The notes under the pieces: generated by a model
What the model was told of the DNA's origin: nothing
Databases searched by the model: none
The model's input: only the letters and a program-made list of their open reading frames with translations
From: an uncultured Prevotella sp.
GTDB taxonomy: Bacteria > Bacteroidota > Bacteroidia > Bacteroidales > Bacteroidaceae
Assembly (NCBI GenBank): GCA_900318855.1
Contig: ONMG01000056.1
Coordinates: 1 to 5,131, forward strand
Reading direction: 5' to 3'
Length of the DNA stretch: 5,131 nucleotides
Translations under genes and position numbers: made by a program
Part shown: piece after piece, positions 1 through 5,131 of the stretch
Layout: every line of letters starts with the position of its first letter
Numbering within the stretch: the stretch's first letter is position 1

Positions 1-8
1 ACAAAAAT

Positions 9-39
9 AAAAGCACCGGACAATCCATCCGGTGCTTTT
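9..39 (-). terminator. Rho-independent terminator of the glucokinase gene
   Basis: A perfect inverted repeat pairs 11-20 with 28-37 (AAGCACCGGA / TCCGGTGCTT) around a 7-nt loop, and A-T pairs extend it to 9-39. Read on the minus strand, the stem lies 14 bases past the glucokinase stop codon and is followed by a T-rich run (TTTTATTTTTGT), the classic intrinsic terminator layout. On the plus strand the stem is followed only by TTTTG, so it might also stop a convergent transcript entering from the left, but that gene, if any, lies outside the window. Confidence 0.9.
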
Positions 40-52
40 GTAATTGTGGTTT

Positions 53-1027
53 TCAGATTTCCCATCCTACAGCTGAGGCGCCGAGCACAGCAGCAGAGCT
101 ACCGTCAAGGCCACTGATGAGGAACTTAGCCTTATCCTTGAAGATCTTGAGAACATGCTCGTCGAAACTCTTCTTCAAAGGTTTCATCAGCAGGTCTCCA
201 GCCTTGGTGAGTCCACCAAAGAAGATGAAAGCCTCAGGTGAGGAGAAAGCTGCGAAGTCGGCGCAAGCCTCTCCCAGCATCTCGCCAGTGAACTCGTAGA
301 CGCGTTTGGCCAGTTCATCACCCTTGTTGGCTGCAATAGAGACGTCGAGCGAGGTGATCTGCTCCGGATCCATTTCCCTTAAGAGTGATTTCTCTTCCGA
401 GTTCTTCAGGAATTCGCGGGCTGTGCGGGCTACTCCCGTTGCCGAGCAGTAAGCTTCAAGGCATCCTTTACGGCCACAGCCGCAGGGTCTTCCATTCTCG
501 CGTCGCATAATGACGTGTCCAAGCTCTCCTGCGAAGCCGTCGCAGCCATATACAACTTGACCATTAATCACAATTCCTGAGCCGACACCAGTGCCCAAAG
601 TAATCATGATGAAGTTCTTCATGCCTCGGGCCACTCCATAGGTCATCTCACCTATAGCGGCAGCATTTGCGTCGTTGGTCAAGGCAACAGGAATGCCTAA
701 CTTCTTGGAGAACATGTCGGCCAAAGGCACAATACCTGTATGGCCCCATTTCAAGTTGGGGGCAAACTCAATGGTACCCTTGTAGTAGTTGCCGTTGGGG
801 GCTCCAATACCCATGGCTTTAATCTTGTCGATTCCACCTACTTGGTCGATGATGATCTGCAGGGCCTCAACAGAAGCTTCCACATAATCCTCCACCTTTT
901 CGTAGGCTTGCGTCTTGATGGCTGTTGTGGCTTTGATTTCGCCACGACTGTCTACAATGCCAAAGACGGAATTGGTTCCGCCTAAATCCAAGCCGATGAC
1001 ATACGGCTTAATCATTTCTTCTTCCAT
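53..1027 (-). CDS. ROK-family glucokinase
   Basis: Predicted cytoplasmic sugar kinase of 324 residues that phosphorylates glucose with ATP to glucose 6-phosphate (ROK family: Repressor, ORF, Kinase). Counting from the ATG at 1027, it shows the N-terminal phosphate-binding motif DLGGTNS (14-20), the substrate and catalytic motif LTNDANAAA (117-124, with Asp119 the expected base), a second phosphate motif LGTGVGSG (144-151), the ELGH sugar-binding and zinc motif (168-171), and a CGCGRKGCLEA zinc loop (Cys182, Cys184, Cys189 with His171). FFGGLTKAGD (269-278) is the C-terminal nucleotide region. There is no N-terminal helix-turn-helix, so this is a kinase and not a ROK repressor. The frame stays open to an ATG at 1135, but that codon lies inside the predicted promoter (1107-1136), so I place the start at 1027; the ATG at 1015 (320 aa, preceded by GGAAGAAG) is equally possible. 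Family assignment is firm. Glucose as substrate is inferred from overall similarity to bacterial glucokinases; another hexose such as mannose, fructose or N-acetylglucosamine is not excluded. Confidence 0.92.
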   Translation of the reverse strand: MEEEMIKPYVIGLDLGGTNSVFGIVDSRGEIKATTAIKTQAYEKVEDYVEASVEALQIIIDQVGGIDKIKAMGIGAPNGNYYKGTIEFAPNLKWGHTGIVPLADMFSKKLGIPVALTNDANAAAIGEMTYGVARGMKNFIMITLGTGVGSGIVINGQVVYGCDGFAGELGHVIMRRENGRPCGCGRKGCLEAYCSATGVARTAREFLKNSEEKSLLREMDPEQITSLDVSIAANKGDELAKRVYEFTGEMLGEACADFAAFSSPEAFIFFGGLTKAGDLLMKPLKKSFDEHVLKIFKDKAKFLISGLDGSSAAVLGASAVGWEI

Positions 1028-1106
1028 AATTCTATTTAGGTTGTTATTTGTTGTGTCGATGTTAGAGATGGGCTTGCTTAGCGAAGCCCCCGGTCCCTTA
1101 TTAGCG

Positions 1107-1136
1107 CAAAGGTAAGCATTTTCTAATGAAAGCAAA
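1107..1136 (-). promoter_or_regulatory. Bacteroidetes-type promoter for the glucokinase gene
   Basis: On the minus strand, TACCTTTG (1114 to 1107) matches the Bacteroidetes -7 consensus TAnnTTTG exactly. A TTTG at 1136-1133 lies 18 bases upstream of it, as expected for the -33 element of the primary sigma factor in this phylum. Transcription should begin near 1100, giving a leader of roughly 75-85 nt before the ATG at 1027 or 1015. Boxes are read from the sequence; promoter activity is inferred. Confidence 0.7.
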
Positions 1137-1209
1137 AAGGAATTAGACTAAAATAATGGGTAAGGCTCATTTTTTCCTCTTGTTGTTTCTGCTTTCCCCT
1201 AAAAATAGC

Positions 1210-1217
1210 TACTTTTG
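1210..1217 (+). promoter_or_regulatory. Probable -7 promoter box for the lysE-DUF4924-rfbD-prfC operon
   Basis: TACTTTTG fits the Bacteroidetes -7 consensus TAnnTTTG and is followed by CAA, common after this box. The -33 element is weaker: TTTC at 1186-1189 is 20 bases upstream, or TTG at 1183-1185 is 24 bases upstream. Transcription would begin near 1222-1224, just before the ATG at 1226. It lies back to back with the glucokinase promoter about 75 bp away, so one regulator could act on both, though I see no clear operator. Confidence 0.55.
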
Positions 1218-1225
1218 CAATCGAT

Positions 1226-1894
1226 ATGCCGTTTGTATTCCATATAGACATCATCGACATGATACTGAAAGGTATCCTTATCGGTGTCATGGCCTCGGCG
1301 CCGATGGGGCCGGTAGGTATTCTTTGTATCCAGCGCACTCTGAACAAGGGCCGTTGGTATGGTTTTGTCACGGGAATAGGGGCCGCTTTGAGCGACATCA
1401 TCTATGCACTGATTACGGGCTACGGCATGAGCTTTGTGATGGATCTCATCACCAATCCCACGAACCGATTCTGGCTGCAGATTTTAGGCAGTATTATCCT
1501 TCTGGTGTTCGGAGTTCACAGTTTCCTTCAGAACCCTACGAAGAACATGCATCAAAGCAATAGGAAGAATAAGGGGACGCTTGTCTACAATGGGGTTACG
1601 GCCTTTTGGATAACCTTCCTCAATCCCCTGATAATTCTCCTCTTCATGGCAGCCTTTGCTCAGTTTGCCTTTGTAATCCCTAATCATCCCTTGGAGATGT
1701 CGGTAGGTTATCTGAGCATTCTTGGGGGAGCCCTTCTGTGGTGGTTCGGGCTTTCCTGGCTGGTCGACAAGATAAGAAATAAATTCGACAATAACGGAAT
1801 CCTTATCATCAACCGCATCATTGGCAGTTTGGTGATTCTCTTCTCACTTATCGTCCTCGTTGGCACAGTGTTCAATATATATAAGTTGCCATAG
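1226..1894 (+). CDS. LysE-family (LysE/RhtB type) membrane exporter
   Basis: Hydrophobic inner-membrane protein of 222 residues (210-230 is usual for the family). LysE/RhtB proteins export amino acids or related small molecules using the proton gradient; the substrate here cannot be told from sequence. The signature PMGPVG sits at 26-31 at the end of the first membrane segment (about 12-34). Next come the conserved loop LNKGRWYGFVTGIGAALSD (39-57) and membrane segments near 50-72, 83-101, 124-151 (with the conserved FLNP at 131-134), 159-180 and 191-217. A charged loop (about 103-117) separates the two halves. An alternative start at the ATG at 1259 (211 aa, MILKGILIG...) puts the N-terminus right before the first membrane segment and leaves a leader of about 35 nt after the predicted promoter; the start at 1226 would make the mRNA nearly leaderless. 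It is the first gene of the presumed four-gene operon, 60 bp before the next start. Confidence 0.85.
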   Translation: MPFVFHIDIIDMILKGILIGVMASAPMGPVGILCIQRTLNKGRWYGFVTGIGAALSDIIYALITGYGMSFVMDLITNPTNRFWLQILGSIILLVFGVHSFLQNPTKNMHQSNRKNKGTLVYNGVTAFWITFLNPLIILLFMAAFAQFAFVIPNHPLEMSVGYLSILGGALLWWFGLSWLVDKIRNKFDNNGILIINRIIGSLVILFSLIVLVGTVFNIYKLP

Positions 1895-1954
1895 TGGCCG
1901 CTAAGGTCTCCAGACGGATTGTCGGACAGCTATCACAAGAAAGTATTCGTTCCT

Positions 1955-2506
1955 ATGTATATAGCACAGCAGTTAAGAAAGAAAAGTATTGCGGAATACC
2001 TGCTTTATATGTGGCAGGTCGAAGATTTGATTCGTGCCTACAGATGCTCCCTTTCGCGCATAAAGCATGAGTATATCGAGAAGTTTGATTACACGCCAGA
2101 ACAGAAGGCGGAGATGGCTGACTGGTATGGCAATCTCATTCGGATGATGAATGAGGAGGGTAAGCGTGAAAAGGGCCACCTTCAGATTAATATCGGCACC
2201 TTGCAGGATGTCAACGATCTTCATCTCCGTCTCCTGCAAAGCACTAAGTTCCCATTCTATAATGCTGAATACTATCGCGTGCTTCCTTTCATCGTAGAGC
2301 TGCGAAAGAAGGGAGACCAGAAAGCCAGTGAGATTGAGACTTGTCTTGATGCTCTTTATGGAGTGATGTTTTTGCGGCTTCAGCACAAGACTATCTCACC
2401 GGAGACCGAACATGCCATTAAGGAGATAAGCACCTTTATCGGTATGCTCAGCGACTATTATTTGAAGGATGAGACCGAAGGACTCAAGTTTGAGGACGAT
2501 CTCTAA
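1955..2506 (+). CDS. DUF4924 family protein, function unknown
   Basis: A 183-residue soluble protein that I recognise as the Bacteroidetes family DUF4924 by its opening, MYIAQQLRKKSIAEYLLYMW, continuing QVEDLIRA (to residue 28). No signal peptide, membrane segment or catalytic motif is visible. It looks all-helical: helices are likely near 10-43, 47-70, 80-95, 103-119, 124-145 and 149-171, and the tail (171-183) is acidic. The middle block KGHLQINIGTLQDVNDLH (73-90) looks conserved in style. The frame extends upstream to a TTG at 1919, but the 12 extra residues do not resemble the family, whose members as I know them begin near M(Y/F/I)IA, so I chose the ATG at 1955. No Shine-Dalgarno is seen. 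The gene sits 60 bp after the exporter and 30 bp before rfbD, so it is probably cotranscribed with both. No function is known to me and none can be read from the sequence. Confidence 0.85.
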   Translation: MYIAQQLRKKSIAEYLLYMWQVEDLIRAYRCSLSRIKHEYIEKFDYTPEQKAEMADWYGNLIRMMNEEGKREKGHLQINIGTLQDVNDLHLRLLQSTKFPFYNAEYYRVLPFIVELRKKGDQKASEIETCLDALYGVMFLRLQHKTISPETEHAIKEISTFIGMLSDYYLKDETEGLKFEDDL

Positions 2507-2536
2507 TCCCTACCAAGAACGTATAAACCGTACATT

Positions 2537-3397
2537 ATGAATATATTGATTACAGGCTGTAATGGCCAACTCGGCAATGAAATGCAGCTTTTGGAAGCCG
2601 CTAATCCTCAGTATCAGTTTTTCAACACTGATGCTAAGGAATTAGACATTACTGACAAGGATGCCATCAACAGCTATGTCGACACCCATGCTATCGATGT
2701 TATCGTGAATTGTGCCGCCTACACAGCCGTTGACAAGGCAGAGAACGATCGCCAGCAGGCAACAGCACTCAATGCCGAAGCCCCGGCTTATCTTGCCGCT
2801 GCCATGAGCAGGCGGGGAGGCGCCTTGATTCAGATTAGCACCGACTACGTATTTGATGGAACGCACCATGTGCCTTACGTGGAGACCGACACACCCTGCC
2901 CCGACAGTGTATATGGTAGCACAAAGCTTGCCGGCGAGATTGCGGCTCAGCACATCTGCCCCCGGACCATGATCATTCGCACGGCCTGGCTCTATTCCAC
3001 CTTTGGCAACAACTTCGTGAAGACGATGATACGGTTGGGGCGCGAGAAGAATGAGCTGGGAGTGATTTTCGACCAAATAGGTTCCCCAACCTACGCAGCC
3101 GACCTTGCCTCCCTTATAATGACAGCTATCAACAAAGGTATCGTGCCGGGTGTTTATCATTTCTCCAATGAGGGAGTCATCAGCTGGTACGATTTCACCA
3201 AGGCCATCCATCGCATCGCAGGCATCAAGGATTGTCATGTGCGTCCCATTCACACCGAGGAATATCCCACACCGGCGAAGCGCCCCCATTACAGCGTGCT
3301 CGACAAGACGAAGGTGAAGCAGACTTTCGGTATCGAGGTGCCTTACTGGGAGGATAGCCTGGAGGACTGCATCAAGAAGCTGCTTGAAGCTGAATAA
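2537..3397 (+). CDS. rfbD: dTDP-4-dehydrorhamnose reductase
   Basis: Cytoplasmic short-chain dehydrogenase/reductase of 286 residues, the normal length for RfbD/RmlD. It carries out the last step of dTDP-L-rhamnose synthesis, reducing dTDP-4-dehydro-L-rhamnose with NAD(P)H to give the rhamnose donor for O-antigen, capsule and other surface glycans. Visible motifs are the Rossmann nucleotide loop GCNGQLG (7-13), ELDITD (35-40), NCAAYTAVDKAE (58-69), STDYVFDG (101-108, with catalytic Thr102), the YGSTK active site (Tyr126, Lys130) followed by LAGE, RTAWLY (148-153), the substrate-side IGSPTYAADLA (181-191) and RPHYSVLDKTK (249-259). All key residues are intact. The rest of the pathway (rfbA, rfbB, rfbC) is not in the window. 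Its neighbours, DUF4924 and prfC, each lie 30 bp away on the same strand, suggesting cotranscription. Confidence 0.95.
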   Translation: MNILITGCNGQLGNEMQLLEAANPQYQFFNTDAKELDITDKDAINSYVDTHAIDVIVNCAAYTAVDKAENDRQQATALNAEAPAYLAAAMSRRGGALIQISTDYVFDGTHHVPYVETDTPCPDSVYGSTKLAGEIAAQHICPRTMIIRTAWLYSTFGNNFVKTMIRLGREKNELGVIFDQIGSPTYAADLASLIMTAINKGIVPGVYHFSNEGVISWYDFTKAIHRIAGIKDCHVRPIHTEEYPTPAKRPHYSVLDKTKVKQTFGIEVPYWEDSLEDCIKKLLEAE

Positions 3398-3427
3398 TCC
3401 CGCTACACTACAAGATTATCACTGGAT

Positions 3428-4993
3428 ATGAACGAAATAGAAAGAAGACGTACCTTTGCCATCATTTCGCACCCTGATGCCGGTAAGACCACGCTCACCG
3501 AGAAGTTCCTGCTCTTCGGTGGACAGATTCAGGTGGCAGGAGCAGTAAAGAGCAACAAGATAAGAAAAACGGCCACGAGCGACTGGATGGACATCGAGAA
3601 GCAACGTGGTATCTCGGTGTCGACTTCCGTGATGGAATTCGACTATCGCGACTACAAGGTCAACATTCTGGATACCCCGGGTCACCAGGATTTTGCCGAA
3701 GACACCTATCGTACGCTGACTGCCGTCGACTCGGCTATCATTGTGGTCGACTCGGCCAAAGGTGTGGAGGCACAGACGCGAAAGCTCATGGAGGTGTGCC
3801 GCATGCGGTCGACCCCCGTAATCATCTTCATCAACAAGATGGACCGGGAAGGCCGCGACCCCTTTGATTTGCTCGACGAGCTGGAACAAGAACTCAGCAT
3901 TAAGGTTCGACCGCTTTCATGGCCCATCGGTCAGGGAATGCGATTCAAGGGAGTCTACAACATCTATGAGCAGCAATTGAATCTCTTCACTCCCAACAAA
4001 CAGCGTGTGACGCAAAAAGTGGCTGTCGACATCCATTCGGCCGATCTGGATGAGCATGTCGGCGAACGTGAAGCGAAGCAGTTGCGTGATGACCTGGAGC
4101 TTGTTGAAGGGGTGTATTCTGATTTCAAGGTCGATGATTATCGTGCGGCCACGGTTGCCCCCGTATTCTTCGGTTCTGCCCTCAACAACTTTGGCGTGCA
4201 GGAGTTGCTCGATTGCTTTGTGGAGATAGCACCGTCGCCACGTCCGACGCAGGCCATAGAGCGCATAGTGCAGCCCACAGAACCCAAGTTCACAGGCTTC
4301 ATCTTCAAGATAACGGCCAATATCGATCCCAACCATCGTTCCTGCATTGCCTTCTGCAAGGTGTGCTCCGGCAAGTTCGAACGCAATCATCCCTATCTGC
4401 ATGTCAGGTTGGACAAGACGGTGAGATTTTCCTCGCCGGCCCAGTTCATGGCTCAACGCAAGTCGACAGTTGATGAGGCTTGGCCGGGTGATATCGTGGG
4501 TCTGCCCGATAACGGCATCTTCAAGATTGGTGACACGCTTACAGAGGGTGAGGTCATTCATTTCCGGGGGCTTCCTTCGTTCTCGCCACTGCTGTTTAAG
4601 TACATCGAGAACGACGACCCCATGAAGTCGAAGCAGTTTACTAAAGGCCTTGAGCAGCTTATGGATGAAGGTGTGGCGCAGCTTTTTGTCAACCAGTTCA
4701 ACAACCGCCGCATCGTGGGTACCGTGGGACAGTTGCAGTTCGAAGTCATCCAGTATAGGCTTGAGAATGAATATAATGCCAAGTGCCGTTGGGAGCCTGC
4801 CCATCTTTACAAGGCTTGCTGGATAGAGGCCGACGATGAAGCCGAGCTCGACAATTTCAAGAAGCGCAAATATCAGTACATGGCCAAGGACAGCGAAGGC
4901 CGTGATGTGTTTCTTGCCGACAGCAGTTACGTGCTGATGATGGCTCAGCAGGATTTTAAGCACATCAAGTTCCACTTCACTTCGGAATTCTGA
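3428..4993 (+). CDS. prfC: Peptide chain release factor 3 (RF3)
   Basis: Translational GTPase of 521 residues (E. coli RF3 is 529) that removes RF1/RF2 from the ribosome after peptide release. The GTPase domain covers about 1-270, with G1 SHPDAGKTT (14-22), the G2 region QRGISVSTS (59-67), G3 DTPGH (82-86, with His86 for hydrolysis), G4 NKMD (136-139) and G5 FFGSALNNFGV (247-257). The RF3-typical SWPIG lies at 164-168 and distinguishes it from EF-G, as does the whole SDWMDIEKQRG block (51-61). The beta-barrel domain II (about 287-380, beginning FTGFIFKI) and the C-terminal domain III (about 395-521, with VGQLQFEV at 433-440) follow in the expected order; the protein lacks the EF-G domains IV-V. 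The start MNEIERRRTFAIISHPDAGK agrees with the family, and no upstream start is plausible. It is the last gene of the presumed operon, 30 bp after rfbD, and is followed by a hairpin. Confidence 0.97.
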   Translation: MNEIERRRTFAIISHPDAGKTTLTEKFLLFGGQIQVAGAVKSNKIRKTATSDWMDIEKQRGISVSTSVMEFDYRDYKVNILDTPGHQDFAEDTYRTLTAVDSAIIVVDSAKGVEAQTRKLMEVCRMRSTPVIIFINKMDREGRDPFDLLDELEQELSIKVRPLSWPIGQGMRFKGVYNIYEQQLNLFTPNKQRVTQKVAVDIHSADLDEHVGEREAKQLRDDLELVEGVYSDFKVDDYRAATVAPVFFGSALNNFGVQELLDCFVEIAPSPRPTQAIERIVQPTEPKFTGFIFKITANIDPNHRSCIAFCKVCSGKFERNHPYLHVRLDKTVRFSSPAQFMAQRKSTVDEAWPGDIVGLPDNGIFKIGDTLTEGEVIHFRGLPSFSPLLFKYIENDDPMKSKQFTKGLEQLMDEGVAQLFVNQFNNRRIVGTVGQLQFEVIQYRLENEYNAKCRWEPAHLYKACWIEADDEAELDNFKKRKYQYMAKDSEGRDVFLADSSYVLMMAQQDFKHIKFHFTSEF

Positions 4994-5007
4994 TCAAGGG
5001 GGTGGAC

Positions 5008-5060
5008 ATCGCTATCTTATTTTATGCGCCGTAGGTGCAATTTTACGCGATAGCGATTTT
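5008..5060 (+). terminator. prfC: Long-loop nested hairpin after prfC, probable terminator
   Basis: A perfect 9-bp inverted repeat pairs ATCGCTATC (5008-5016) with GATAGCGAT (5049-5057), and TTT follows (5058-5060). The 32-nt loop holds a second hairpin, TGCGCC (5025-5030) with GGTGCA (5034-5039) around GTA, including one G-U pair. It begins 14 bases after the prfC stop, where the operon's terminator is expected. The long loop and short T run are unlike the compact terminator at the left end, so termination is a guess; a dispersed intergenic repeat is the main alternative. Confidence 0.5.
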
Positions 5061-5113
5061 CGTCATTGACAGGCTTGACACCCATGGTGTGTGTGTGAAG
5101 TGATGGGGGAAGC

Positions 5114-5131
5114 CAGCGAGCTTGCTCGCTG
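5114..5131. repeat. Perfect inverted repeat with CTTG loop at the window edge
   Basis: CAGCGAG (5114-5120) pairs perfectly with CTCGCTG (5125-5131) around CTTG. A G-C pair closing CUUG gives an unusually stable RNA tetraloop, so a transcript would fold tightly here. The stem may continue past the end of the window, and any T run that would mark a terminator is out of sight. It could be a second terminator, a REP-like repeat unit or part of a larger element shared with the hairpin at 5008-5060. Confidence 0.6.

Noticed and set aside
1156..1563. Plus-strand frame starting MGKAHFFLLLFLLS, resembling a signal peptide
   Set aside because: It runs into the exporter gene in another frame, and the continuation (HRHHRHDTER...) is an out-of-frame reading of that gene. 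The hydrophobic start comes from the T-rich promoter region.
1919..1954. TTG start giving the DUF4924 protein 12 more residues
   Set aside because: The extra segment does not look like the family's N-terminus, and the ATG at 1955 matches the typical opening.
2642..3289. 215-codon minus-strand frame opposite rfbD
   Set aside because: Antisense shadow of an intact RfbD with all catalytic motifs; its translation has no recognisable motif.
3451..3458. Exact TAnnTTTG box (TACCTTTG) inside the start of prfC
   Set aside because: It encodes conserved residues of the RTFA segment, has no -33 element at the right distance, and no downstream gene start depends on it.
3725..3756. Direct repeat of GTCGACTCGGC 21 bp apart in prfC
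   Set aside because: It encodes the in-frame VDSA...VDSA segment, where RF3 homologues carry similar residues, so it is codon choice and not a mobile or regulatory repeat.
3917..4975. Long (352-codon) open frame on the minus strand opposite prfC
   Set aside because: It lies wholly antisense to a clear, full-length RF3. It has no recognisable domain and is best explained by the codon bias of the real gene.
5087..5096. (GT)5 run that could be a phase-variable tract
   Set aside because: Five units is short, and it is not placed in any gene or between recognisable promoter boxes.
5103..5131. ATG reading MGEASELAR to the right edge as the start of a new gene
   Set aside because: Only nine codons are visible and they consist mostly of the perfect hairpin; no promoter or ribosome-binding signal supports it.

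Overview
The window is about 5.1 kb of ordinary chromosomal DNA from a member of the Bacteroidales, most likely a Prevotella/Segatella-type gut or rumen bacterium. This rests on protein style (a glucokinase of the ROK family, a DUF4924 protein, RF3), on intermediate GC content, on the lack of convincing Shine-Dalgarno sequences, and on two upstream boxes that fit the Bacteroidetes -7 consensus TAnnTTTG. The genus is an inference; no rRNA or other marker gene is present.

Layout, left to right. (1) A strong hairpin terminator at 9-39. (2) A minus-strand ROK-family glucokinase, 53 to 1027, whose transcript ends at that terminator. (3) A divergent promoter region of about 200 bp (1028-1225) with a well-formed minus-strand promoter near 1107-1136 and a plus-strand -7 box at 1210-1217. 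(4) Four co-directional plus-strand genes: a LysE-family membrane exporter (1226-1894), a DUF4924 protein of unknown function (1955-2506), dTDP-4-dehydrorhamnose reductase rfbD (2537-3397) and peptide chain release factor 3 prfC (3428-4993). The gaps are 60, 30 and 30 bp, and I see no internal terminator or clear internal promoter, so they are probably one operon. (5) A 138-bp tail after prfC holding a nested long-loop hairpin (probable terminator, possibly a dispersed repeat) and a perfect 7-bp hairpin that touches the right edge of the window.

The genes do not form one pathway. Glucokinase feeds glucose into glycolysis, RfbD makes dTDP-L-rhamnose for surface polysaccharide, RF3 recycles release factors on the ribosome, and the exporter and DUF4924 protein have no assigned substrate or role. 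All five reading frames look intact, with key motifs present. I found no mobile element, CRISPR array, tRNA, rRNA or defence/toxin system, and no convincing sign of a new biological system. The points worth a second look are the start sites forced by the promoters, the position of the uncharacterised DUF4924 gene beside rfbD and prfC, and the structured sequence after prfC.
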